From assembly GCF_027859255.1 (NCBI RefSeq), contig NZ_JAQHXR010000002.1, forward strand, positions 372,001-436,000: a stretch of 64,000 nt of DNA. The letters run 5' to 3'. The notes below the pieces were generated by a model. It saw nothing but the letters and a program-made list of their open reading frames with translations. It was not told the DNA's origin and made no database searches. Positions 22,073 through 31,512 of this stretch are shown piece by piece. The stretch is from Helicobacter ibis (lineage in GTDB: Bacteria > Campylobacterota > Campylobacteria > Campylobacterales > Helicobacteraceae). How positions within the stretch are numbered: the first letter of the stretch is position 1; each line of letters starts with the position of its first letter. The translations under genes were made by a program, and so were the position numbers.

Positions 22073-22618
22073 ATGGCTTTTATTAGTAATAAGGGAAATA
22101 AAAACTTAGATACTTACAATAAGAAAACCATTGACGAAATATATCACCACGCAGAAAATCTAGGAATTGAAACTCAACCTTTTGATATATTTGCTTATAT
22201 TAGTAATATCCCAGAAATTGATTATTGGGAAGATTATTTCGATGATGATATTTCTGGAAAAATAGAATATAGAACTAGTGGTATATATCAAATAGTTGTA
22301 AATAAATATCATTCTGTATCAAGAAAACGATTTACATTAGCACATGAATTTGCACATTTTGTTTTACATAAGGATTTTTTAAAACAAGGCAATAAGCTTG
22401 AAGATATTATCCTTTTTCGTTCTAGCAATGATACTGGAAATAAAAAAGAATTAGAAGCCAATCAATTTGCTGCAGACTTATTAATGCCCAAAATAATATT
22501 TGACACTGAAATAAAAAAAGGTAATAATAAAATAAATAGTTTGGCTGATTTTTTCAAAGTTTCATCTGCAGCAATCAAATATCGTGCTTTTAAACTAGGA
22601 TATCTCAAGGAATATTAA
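22073..22618 (+). CDS. ImmA/IrrE-family metallopeptidase
   Basis: A 181-residue protein with the zinc peptidase motif LAHEFAHFVLH (HExxH, about residues 92-102) and the downstream EANQFAADLLMP glutamate, as in ImmA/IrrE (COG2856). Relatives cleave repressor partners to turn on mobile-element or stress genes. No helix-turn-helix repressor is next to it, so its target may be one of its operon partners. GGAG precedes the ATG by 7 bases. It ends exactly where the next gene starts. Confidence 0.85.
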   Translation: MAFISNKGNKNLDTYNKKTIDEIYHHAENLGIETQPFDIFAYISNIPEIDYWEDYFDDDISGKIEYRTSGIYQIVVNKYHSVSRKRFTLAHEFAHFVLHKDFLKQGNKLEDIILFRSSNDTGNKKELEANQFAADLLMPKIIFDTEIKKGNNKINSLADFFKVSSAAIKYRAFKLGYLKEY

Positions 22619-23671
22619 ATGAAGTTTTATTATTTTCCAATTTTAAAAAGTCGCGATGCAGAGTTGAGGGCATATGAAAAATTATCAGATACAGACAAAA
22701 TAAAAATATTACCAATCTTAGAGCTAACAAGATCGAGAATTACTCAAAAAAATCAAAAAGGTTCTGTTGAAAAAAAAATGGAAGAAGTATCTAAGATTTT
22801 TGCCAATAACTACTTCATATTAGACTTGACTACAGAAGAAACTCTAGATAATGATGAGATACAAGATATGTTATTATCTAATAATGATGGCTACAAAAAA
22901 TGGGTAGATTTTGTTATGAAATATAATAAGTTGGGACTTAATTTTATTCCATGCATTCACTATAATCCTGATTGCATAGATGATGTTTTAAAGCAAATAG
23001 AAGTTTTAAGTGTAAAATTTCCAACTTTAGCATTAAGATTAAATGCTTTAGATCCAGATAATCATAAATATCTTGAAGCAATAGAAAAATATTTAGATAA
23101 ATGTATTGTAATTTTGGATGCTGAAAACCAGCAAAAAGACTTTGATTTTTTTAGTTATATTAAAATAATTTCAGATTTCAAAATCAAGGCAATAATTTAT
23201 GCTTTTTCCTGTTTTCCCCCAACAGTTCCGATCTCAAATGAGGGAGAAGTTAAGAAATGTGATTTAGGTTTCAGTCGCCTCTATAGAGAATTTCCTAATG
23301 TTTATTATGGGGATTATACACTTACTACAGCTAGAAGATATGATATGCAAGCTAGGGGCTGGATTCCTAGAATTGATATTCCAAGCATAAAAAATAATAG
23401 AATAGAATTTTGGTATTGCAGATATCGAACTTCTGATACTATGGATACTGAGCATGCATATATTGAATGTGCAAAGAAGCTTTACAATGAGATTGAGATG
23501 TTAATTGATGAAAAAGAACCAACTTGGGGAGAAAAAGTTTTTCTAGATACAAAAAATGGTTATGTTGCAGGTAAAAATCCTTCTTTTTGGATTTCGGTAA
23601 GAAATAATATATATATGAGCAAAATGATTTCAAATGCTATTAATTCTTCTTGGAAGGCATTAGGGATGTAG
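22619..23671 (+). CDS. Beta-family protein (PF14350-like)
   Basis: A 350-residue soluble protein starting MKFYYFPILKSRDAELRAYE with ILPILELTRSR, a pattern I associate with the Beta-protein family, often found near phage and defence genes. DLTTEETLDNDE, IPCIHYNPD and LDAENQQKDFDFF suggest a TIM-barrel-like fold. The biochemical role is unknown. Its ATG shares the A of the preceding TAA codon's end (TTAAATG), so it is tightly coupled to the ImmA/IrrE gene. The C-terminus carries no obvious motif. Confidence 0.65.
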   Translation: MKFYYFPILKSRDAELRAYEKLSDTDKIKILPILELTRSRITQKNQKGSVEKKMEEVSKIFANNYFILDLTTEETLDNDEIQDMLLSNNDGYKKWVDFVMKYNKLGLNFIPCIHYNPDCIDDVLKQIEVLSVKFPTLALRLNALDPDNHKYLEAIEKYLDKCIVILDAENQQKDFDFFSYIKIISDFKIKAIIYAFSCFPPTVPISNEGEVKKCDLGFSRLYREFPNVYYGDYTLTTARRYDMQARGWIPRIDIPSIKNNRIEFWYCRYRTSDTMDTEHAYIECAKKLYNEIEMLIDEKEPTWGEKVFLDTKNGYVAGKNPSFWISVRNNIYMSKMISNAINSSWKALGM

Positions 23672-23779
23672 GCTTTTGTGTAGCAGGATAAGTTTTGTCT
23701 CCCTCCAAAAAAACTGCGATAAAAAATTATATTGTGCCAAATTAGATTAAAGAAAATGCAAGAAACCAGAAGATAAAAA

Positions 23780-23882
23780 CCTCCCTTAAGATACTTGCGG
23801 CACATCGATAACTTAGGTGCTCTGCTGTGTTCCCACCCTGAAGCATTACCCAAGAAACCAATTGCACAAGTCTCAAGAGAGG
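23780..23882 (-). ncRNA. ffs: Signal recognition particle RNA (small bacterial type)
   Basis: The transcript of about 103 bases has the SRP core CAGG-GUG-GGAA-CAC-AGCAG: a GGAA tetraloop closed by GUG/CAC, flanked by the conserved CAGG/AGCA symmetric loop bound by Ffh. Its ends pair: CCTCTCTTGAGACTTG at the 5' side with CAAGTATCTTAAGGGAGG at the 3' side. The 3' arm is followed by TTTTT (23775-23779), which would act as the terminator. Confidence 0.9.
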
Positions 23883-23919
23883 CAACTAGAATTATATGCT
23901 ATGTTTTATAAAGCTTATA

Positions 23920-24726
23920 TTAATTAATCTTAAACTCTGAACCTATACTTATCTTTTCTACCTCTTTTTGATACTGCATTTTAAGAAGTGGTGCTTTTTT
24001 ATCCATTCCAAGCACTTTGACTTTATCTCCATTAATTAGCAACGCCACACCTTCAGGTAGTGCATAAATAGTAGAATCTTTATTTACGATTAAAAACTCT
24101 TCTAATCTCTCTTCCCTACTCTCCCCATTATGTCCAACTGGCTTACCAGAGATAAAGTGAGGGTTTATTTGATATGGGAATATATTTAGAGTTTCAAAAG
24201 ATTCTGGCTCTACTATTGGCATATCATTTGTTGTTTGCATAGTTGCACCAGCTACATTTGACCCTGCAGACCAGCCAATATATGGTATCCCTGCTCTAAC
24301 CCTTTCTTGTATTAGATCCATAATGTCATTATTATACATTTGATGAACAAGCTCAAAAGTATTGCCACCACCCACAAAAATAGCATCTGCTTTGTTTATC
24401 TCATCTTTTGCATTGCCTTTATGGATACTTACTATATTTACATTTATGCTCTTTAGTGCAGTTTTTACTTGAGATTCATACTCATTATAAGTTTTCCTAA
24501 CTCCAGCATACGGAACAAATGCAATCCTTTTGCCTTCTAGCTTGTTTTGCTTTACAAAATCCTTTATCCAAGGCAGTGCATGAGTCAAATACCCAGTATC
24601 CTTGTAACCAGAGCTTGATAGCAACAATGCATTCTGTTTAGAAAAATCCTCTGCATACGCACAAACGCCTAGTGTAAATACCATACACACACCAAAAAAT
24701 ACCTTCAAAATCCAATCGTTTCTCAT
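23920..24726 (-). CDS. pepE: Exported peptidase E-like (S51) dipeptidase
   Basis: A 268-residue protein with a signal peptide (residues 1-25, AYA-E) and the S51 nucleophile motif GWSAGSN near residue 155. FVGGGNTFELVHQMY is also conserved. Family members cleave Asp-Xaa dipeptides. Cytoplasmic PepE lacks a signal sequence, so a periplasmic form scavenging dipeptides is inferred. A good AGGAGG lies before the ATG (24726). Confidence 0.8.
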   Translation of the reverse strand: MRNDWILKVFFGVCMVFTLGVCAYAEDFSKQNALLLSSSGYKDTGYLTHALPWIKDFVKQNKLEGKRIAFVPYAGVRKTYNEYESQVKTALKSINVNIVSIHKGNAKDEINKADAIFVGGGNTFELVHQMYNNDIMDLIQERVRAGIPYIGWSAGSNVAGATMQTTNDMPIVEPESFETLNIFPYQINPHFISGKPVGHNGESREERLEEFLIVNKDSTIYALPEGVALLINGDKVKVLGMDKKAPLLKMQYQKEVEKISIGSEFKIN

Positions 24727-24941
24727 GTTTCCTCCTTAATATCAATGAGGTACACATTATTATAGAATCTTTATAAAAAATCAATAAATATTAAGCTTAA
24801 AAAATATAACTTTCAACTTGAGATTCAAGTCAAAAAATTGCAGAATTTTTATCTTATATGTTGTGGTGCAAAAGCTGTTAAGTTTTACTTGAGTTAAAAT
24901 TAGATAGTATGCTTAATTTAAGGAATAGTTAGGAGAAAGAC
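24727..24941. promoter_or_regulatory. Divergent intergenic region with possible promoter
   Basis: About 215 bases, AT-rich. TAGTAT at 24905-24910 could be the -10 for the plus-strand aminotransferase, followed by AGGAG before ATG 24942. No repeats or operators were recognised. Confidence 0.4.
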
Positions 24942-26057
24942 ATGCTACTTTTTACGCCCGGACCTACACCAACACCAGAGTTCATACGAAACGCTCTAGC
25001 ATTGCCAACAATACATCACAGAACACAAGAATTTGAATCTATATTCTCTGAAACCAGAGAACTACTAAAAGATATGATAAAAATGCCTGAAGTTCTAATG
25101 CTATCTAGCTCTGGTAGTGGGGCCATGGAAGCTAGTTTATTGACATTTTGTGCCAAAAAAGTGCTAACAATAAATAGTGGTAAATTTGGAGAAAGATTTA
25201 GCAAGATTGCAAATGCCTTTAACATACCATATATAGAAATCACCAATGAATGGGATACTCCTGCTGGATTAGAATGTGTGATAAATGCACTAAAAGCAAA
25301 TCCTGATATAGATGCAATTTGTATGCAAGTGTGTGAGAGTGCTGGAGGGTTAAGACATTCTTATGAAGTTATAGCAAAAGCTATCAAGGAATACAACAAA
25401 GATGTTACCGTAATAATAGATGCAATAACAGCTATGGGTGTAGAACCTTTAGATGTATCAAATGTAGATGTTCTAATCGGTGGCTCACAAAAGGCATTTA
25501 TGCTACCTGCTGGTATGAGTATCATAGGATTAAGTCAATTTGCACTAGAAAAGCTTGAATCTAGAAATGTAGGATTCTACTTTAATTTAAAAACTGAACT
25601 AAAAAACCAACAAAAAAATACAACTGCATGGAGTGCTCCTGTGAGCTTGGCAACTGGACTTTGTGCATTTCTAAAAGAAGCTAAAAAAATAGGCTATGAA
25701 AATATATATAAAGAAACAAAAGCACGATCACTAGCATGTGATTGCGTTATGGAAAACTTAGGATTAAGAATCTATCCAAAAATACCAGCACTAGCTATGA
25801 CTACAGTTATAGACGATGATGCAGAAAAAGTAAGAAAAATGCTTAAAAATGATTTTAATGTAAATATAGCAGGTGGGCAAGATAGGCTAAAGGGCAAAAT
25901 TTTTAGAATAAATCACATGGGAATTATACCTATACATGAGATAAGCTGGGTAGTTAATGCAATAGAACTTTGCTTATCAAAGCTAAAGAGAAGAGAGTTC
26001 AATGGACTTGCAAATCAAATATTCTTACAACAATATTATTCTATAATGGAGAGTTAA
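24942..26057 (+). CDS. Class V aminotransferase (serine/alanine-glyoxylate type)
   Basis: PLP enzyme of 371 residues. [13 protein letters not shown] at the N-terminus and the PLP-lysine segment [13 protein letters not shown] (Lys near 183) are typical of serine-pyruvate/alanine-glyoxylate aminotransferases; the SSGSGAMEA segment binds phosphate. The substrate cannot be decided. AGGAG precedes the ATG. The stop overlaps the epimerase ATG. Confidence 0.8.
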   Translation: MLLFTPGPTPTPEFIRNALALPTIHHRTQEFESIFSETRELLKDMIKMPEVLMLSSSGSGAMEASLLTFCAKKVLTINSGKFGERFSKIANAFNIPYIEITNEWDTPAGLECVINALKANPDIDAICMQVCESAGGLRHSYEVIAKAIKEYNKDVTVIIDAITAMGVEPLDVSNVDVLIGGSQKAFMLPAGMSIIGLSQFALEKLESRNVGFYFNLKTELKNQQKNTTAWSAPVSLATGLCAFLKEAKKIGYENIYKETKARSLACDCVMENLGLRIYPKIPALAMTTVIDDDAEKVRKMLKNDFNVNIAGGQDRLKGKIFRINHMGIIPIHEISWVVNAIELCLSKLKRREFNGLANQIFLQQYYSIMES

Positions 26058-27109
26058 TGAAAATTTTAGTTACAGGAACAGCAGGATTTATAGGATCATT
26101 TTTGGCTTTAAAACTAATACAAAGAGGCGATGAAGTAATAGGGCTTGATTGCATAAATGACTACTATGATGTAAATATCAAATATGGTAGATTAAAAAGA
26201 GCTGGAATCAATACATACAATATCGAGTATAATAAAATTATACAAAGCGATAAATATGAAAATTACAGATTCATAAAATTAAACCTAGAAGATAGAGAAA
26301 ACTTAGAATCTCTATTTAAAGCAGAAAAATTTGATAAGGTTTGCAATCTAGCAGCACAAGCTGGAGTTAGATACTCTCTTGTAAATCCATATGCTTATAT
26401 TGATAGCAACATAGTTGGGTTTATAAATATCCTAGAATGCTCAAGACATAATGACATAAAGCACTTGGCATACGCTTCTAGCTCATCTGTATATGGTTTA
26501 AATGAAAGTATGCCTTTTAGCACTAGTGACAATGTAGATCACCCAATAAGCCTATATGCTGCAAGCAAAAAGGGTAATGAGCTTATGGCACATACTTACT
26601 CTTATTTATTTAACCTACCAACTACTGGTTTAAGATTCTTCACCGTTTATGGTCCATGGGGTCGCCCTGATATGGCTTTATTTTTATTTACTAAAGCAAT
26701 TTTAGAAGAAAGGGCTATTGATGTCTTTAATTATGGTGAAATGTTAAGAGACTTTACTTATATTGATGATATTGTAGAAGGTATAACAAGAGTGATTGAT
26801 AATATCCCTACACCAAATCCAAACTGGAGTGGCAAGAATCCAGATCCACACAGCTCAAAAGCACCATATAAAATATATAATATAGGAAATAATAATCCTG
26901 TTAGACTAATGGATTTTATAAGTGCAATAGAAGAAGAAATAGGAAAAGTAGCCACGAAAAATATGCTACCTCTTCAAGCAGGTGATGTGCCTTCTACTTA
27001 TGCAAATGTAGATGATTTAATAGAAGAACTAGATTATAAACCAAATACACCAATTAAGGTTGGTATTAAAAATTTCGTATCTTGGTATAGAGAATTTTAT
27101 AATATTTAA
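26057..27109 (+). CDS. NAD-dependent nucleotide-sugar epimerase, UDP-glucuronate 4-epimerase type
   Basis: Extended SDR of 350 residues. [14 protein letters not shown] (NAD site, residues 6-19), YASSSSVYG and the catalytic YAASKKGNE are intact; the [14 protein letters not shown] segment is typical of UDP-glucuronate epimerases. ATG 26057 overlaps the preceding TAA (TAATGA); the frame is open further upstream but inside the aminotransferase gene. It probably makes a nucleotide sugar for surface glycans such as LPS or capsule. Confidence 0.85.
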   Translation: MKILVTGTAGFIGSFLALKLIQRGDEVIGLDCINDYYDVNIKYGRLKRAGINTYNIEYNKIIQSDKYENYRFIKLNLEDRENLESLFKAEKFDKVCNLAAQAGVRYSLVNPYAYIDSNIVGFINILECSRHNDIKHLAYASSSSVYGLNESMPFSTSDNVDHPISLYAASKKGNELMAHTYSYLFNLPTTGLRFFTVYGPWGRPDMALFLFTKAILEERAIDVFNYGEMLRDFTYIDDIVEGITRVIDNIPTPNPNWSGKNPDPHSSKAPYKIYNIGNNNPVRLMDFISAIEEEIGKVATKNMLPLQAGDVPSTYANVDDLIEELDYKPNTPIKVGIKNFVSWYREFYNI

Positions 27110-27119
27110 AGGAAAGAAT

Positions 27120-27368
27120 ATGTTGTGTCCTGTATGCAATGTTGATTTAGTAATGAGTGAGAGAAGTGGAGTTGAGATAGACTACTGCCCTAAATGCAGA
27201 GGAGTATGGCTGGATAGAGGTGAACTAGATAAAATCATGGAAAGATCTTCACAAGCAACACAAACACCTCAAAGCTATAACGAAAGACCACGCTATGATG
27301 ATAGAGGTGAATATTATCATAAGCCCAAAAAGAGAGAAAGCTTTTTGGGTGAATTGTTTGATTTTTAA
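27120..27368 (+). CDS. Small zinc-ribbon protein (TFIIB-type)
   Basis: An 82-residue protein. Cys pairs CPVC (residues 3-6) and CPKC (22-25) with RGVWLDRGELDKI form the zf-TFIIB ribbon; the rest is polar with an aromatic tail (ESFLGELFDF). The role is unknown. GGAAAG precedes the ATG at 27120. The stop overlaps the kdsB ATG. Confidence 0.8.
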   Translation: MLCPVCNVDLVMSERSGVEIDYCPKCRGVWLDRGELDKIMERSSQATQTPQSYNERPRYDDRGEYYHKPKKRESFLGELFDF

Positions 27369-28075
27369 TGATTATTATACCCGCTAGATTAAAATCAACT
27401 AGATTCCCACAAAAGATTCTACAAAACATAGGGGATATCCCTATGATAGTGCGTGTTGCAAATATTGCAAAAGAAATAGACAGCGTGGTTGTAGCTTGTG
27501 AAGATAATGAAGTAGTTGAAGTATGCAAAAAACACAATATAGAAGCGATTCTAACTAGCAATCATCATAATAGTGGCACAGATAGAATCGCAGAGTGTGC
27601 ACGAATCTTATCTTTAAGAGATGATGAGCTAATAATAAACTTACAAGGCGATGAACCATTTTTAGAGCAAGAAGTAGTGCTATGCTTAAAACAAACAATG
27701 CTAAATAACAAAGATTCATTTATGGGTAGTTGCATGAAAGAAATAGGTCAAAAAGAAGCAGAAAACCCTAATTTAGTAAAAGTTGTAGTCAATAAGAATA
27801 ACGAAGCACTATATTTCTCAAGAGCTAAGATTCCATACAATAGAGATAATGAAAATATTATTTATTATGGTCATTTAGGAATCTATGCCTTTAGTGGCAA
27901 AAGTCTGCAAGAATTCTGCAACCTACCAAAATCAAATATGGAAAACATAGAAAAACTAGAGCAATTAAGAGCACTAGATAATAGCAAAAAAATAATAATG
28001 ACGAAAGTAGATAGCAAATCATTTGGAATTGATACAAAAGAAGATTTGGAATTAGCGATAAAAATATTCATGTAA
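27368..28075 (+). CDS. kdsB: CMP-KDO synthetase
   Basis: Activates KDO with CTP for lipid A core synthesis. IPARLKSTRFPQK (residues 3-15) is the nucleotide-binding motif; NLQGDEPFL and YGHLGIYAF are also conserved. Length 235 is slightly shorter than E. coli. Placed after the epimerase and zinc ribbon in a coupled run. Confidence 0.95.
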   Translation: MIIIPARLKSTRFPQKILQNIGDIPMIVRVANIAKEIDSVVVACEDNEVVEVCKKHNIEAILTSNHHNSGTDRIAECARILSLRDDELIINLQGDEPFLEQEVVLCLKQTMLNNKDSFMGSCMKEIGQKEAENPNLVKVVVNKNNEALYFSRAKIPYNRDNENIIYYGHLGIYAFSGKSLQEFCNLPKSNMENIEKLEQLRALDNSKKIIMTKVDSKSFGIDTKEDLELAIKIFM

Positions 28076-28123
28076 TAATTCAAACTCTTTTAAGTTTATT
28101 TAGGTTAAAAGCTAAAGGTAATT

Positions 28124-29325
<1,202 letters not shown>

Positions 29326-29336
29326 AAGGAAAAAAT

Positions 29337-30317
29337 ATGGCAAAAAATGAATTACTTGGTGGAGCGTTATGGGACGCTTATTCTAAGAAAGTTAGTGAAA
29401 GAATGGATAATCCAACACATCTTGGAGTTATCACACAAGATGAAGCAGACAAAAGAGGCTTAAAACTAATTGTAGCTGATTATGGTGCAGAGGCTTGTGG
29501 AGATGCAGTTAGGCTTTATTGGCTTGTAGATTCTAATGATGTAATTGTAGATGCGAAATTTAAGAGTTTTGGTTGTGGGACTGCTATTGCTAGTTCTGAT
29601 ATGATGGTTGAATTATGTCTTGGTAAAAAAGTGCAAGAAGCAGTAAAAATCACAAACATAGATGTAGAAAAAGCACTAAGAGATGACCCAGATACTCCAG
29701 CAGTGCCGGGACAAAAAATGCACTGCTCTGTAATGGCATATGATGTAATTAAAAAAGCAGCAGGGCTATATCTAGGCAAGAATCCAGAAGATTTCGAAGA
29801 TGAAATAATCGTGTGTGAATGTGCTAGAGTAAGCCTTGGGACACTAAAAGAAGTAATCAAGCTAAATGACTTAAAAAGCGTAGAAGAAATCACAGAATAC
29901 ACAAAGGCAGGTGCATTTTGTAAAAGCTGTATAAAGCCGGGTGGTCATGAAGAAAGAGAGTATTACTTAGTAGATATTCTGCGTGATGTAAGAGCAGAAA
30001 TGGAAGAAGAATCTCTAAAAAATAAAGCAGATTCAAGTGCTAGTGGAAATTTGAGCTTCAATGATATGACAATGGTGCAAAAGATTAAAGCTATTGAATC
30101 TGTAATTGATGAGAAGATTCGCCCTATGCTTATGATGGATGGCGGAAATATGGAAATAATAGAACTTAAAAATGCAAGCGATGGTTATACTGATGTATAT
30201 ATCCGCTATCTTGGTGCATGCAGTGGCTGTGCTAGTGGCTCTACTGGGACGCTATTTGCAATTGAATCTGTATTACAAGAAGCACTAGATAAAAGCATTA
30301 GAGTATTTCCGGTATAA
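29337..30317 (+). CDS. nifU: Fe-S scaffold protein NifU
   Basis: Modular 326-residue scaffold: an IscU-like N-domain (AEACGDAVRLY; FKSFGCGTAIASSD; MHCSVMA) with three Cys, a central [2Fe-2S] domain (IIVCECARVSLG; FCKSCIKPGG) and a C-terminal Nfu domain with GACSGCASGS. All cluster ligands are present. Pairs with nifS. Confidence 0.95.
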   Translation: MAKNELLGGALWDAYSKKVSERMDNPTHLGVITQDEADKRGLKLIVADYGAEACGDAVRLYWLVDSNDVIVDAKFKSFGCGTAIASSDMMVELCLGKKVQEAVKITNIDVEKALRDDPDTPAVPGQKMHCSVMAYDVIKKAAGLYLGKNPEDFEDEIIVCECARVSLGTLKEVIKLNDLKSVEEITEYTKAGAFCKSCIKPGGHEEREYYLVDILRDVRAEMEEESLKNKADSSASGNLSFNDMTMVQKIKAIESVIDEKIRPMLMMDGGNMEIIELKNASDGYTDVYIRYLGACSGCASGSTGTLFAIESVLQEALDKSIRVFPV

Positions 30318-30714
30318 ATAAAGTTTAGATAGATGAGATTCTTTAAATAAAACATACTAGAGGGCGTAATATCATACAATAATTACGCCCTACTCTAAAC
30401 CTAATAATTTAAATCCAAATTCAAAACCATGTAAAAGCCTACAATTACAAGCTTTTGGATACAGATACAATAATCCTATGACTTTGCAACTATGCTTTTT
30501 TGTTTTTATTAAAATTCTTACTTGTATATTTGTAAATTTAATCATATTAAAATCACACAGAAGGCAGATAAATTCTACAAAAACCTAAACTACACAAAAG
30601 TAGCTTCATGTTTTAAAGATTTATAAAATCAAAGGAACAAATAGACTTATTAAAAGCAATGTTTTAAGATAAAAACCTTAAAATTTTGCTTGATTTTTAT
30701 ACAAAGGTTACGCA
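30318..30714. other. Intergenic region of about 400 bases, no gene seen
   Basis: No open frame with a ribosome site was found on either strand. It holds a strong inverted repeat at 30361-30391 (listed separately), then AT-rich sequence with a weak second inverted pair around 30430-30460 (AAAAGCC / AAGCTTTT). It could carry the promoter for terC-polA, but no clear -10 stands out. Confidence 0.5.
30361..30391. terminator. Inverted repeat downstream of nifU, possible terminator
   Basis: AGGGCGTAAT and ATTACGCCCT form a perfect 10-bp stem with an 11-base loop, about 45 bases after the nifU stop. No T-run follows on the plus strand, so a Rho-assisted or processing role is possible. Confidence 0.5.
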
Positions 30715-31512
30715 ATGTTTGAATGGATAAACTCCCCTGAAATGTGGATAGCACTTGCAACACTTATAGGCTTAGAGATAGTTTTGGGGATAGATAATAT
30801 CATCTTTATAGCAATTTTAGTTGGAAGACTACCGCAAGAGAAGAGACAAAAAGCTAGAATCTTCGGACTTAGCTTAGCTATGGCTACTAGAATTTTGTTA
30901 CTCTTATCACTATTTTGGATTATGAAGCTTACAGAACCGCTATTTAGTGTATTTTCACAAGAAATATCAGGCAGGGATATTATCTTAATTCTTGGAGGAT
31001 TATTTTTAATAGCAAAATCAACGCTAGAGATTCACCATGATATTGACAATGCAGAAAAACAAGAAGATGAAAACACTCTAAAAGAAGGTGCAAAGAAAGG
31101 ATTTTTTGCGATTTTAATACAAATTGCAATTTTAGATATTGTCTTTTCTTTAGATTCAGTAATTACTGCTGTTGGTATGGTTAGCAATATAGAGATAATG
31201 ATAATTGCGGTAATCGTGGCTGTTGGCGTAATGATGATAGCTAGTAAGAGTATTTCAGAATTTGTTGATGATAATCCAACTATTAAGATTCTAGCATTAG
31301 CATTTTTAATTTTAGTTGGAGTAACACTAGTTGCAGAAGGCTTAGAATTCCATATCTCAAAAGGATACATATACTTTGCTATGGCATTTTCACTAGGTGT
31401 AGAATCTATAAACATATATATCAAAAAAAAAGCATCTAAAAAAACAACAAAACTCTTAAAACAAGGCTATTCCTTGTTAAGGATAAAACATGAAAACATT
31501 AACAATAATTGA
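30715..31512 (+). CDS. TerC-family integral membrane protein
   Basis: 265 residues with about seven hydrophobic helices and the family motif LGIDNIIFIAIL (residues 26-37), repeated as IVFSLDSVITAVG near 142. Acidic residues within helices suggest metal (Mn2+) export, as for relatives. It overlaps polA by 23 bases. Confidence 0.85.
   Translation: MFEWINSPEMWIALATLIGLEIVLGIDNIIFIAILVGRLPQEKRQKARIFGLSLAMATRILLLLSLFWIMKLTEPLFSVFSQEISGRDIILILGGLFLIAKSTLEIHHDIDNAEKQEDENTLKEGAKKGFFAILIQIAILDIVFSLDSVITAVGMVSNIEIMIIAVIVAVGVMMIASKSISEFVDDNPTIKILALAFLILVGVTLVAEGLEFHISKGYIYFAMAFSLGVESINIYIKKKASKKTTKLLKQGYSLLRIKHENINNN

Noticed and set aside
30430-30714. A small RNA or tRNA in the gap before terC
   Set aside because: No cloverleaf or strong promoter-terminator pair was found; only AT-rich sequence with weak inverted repeats.
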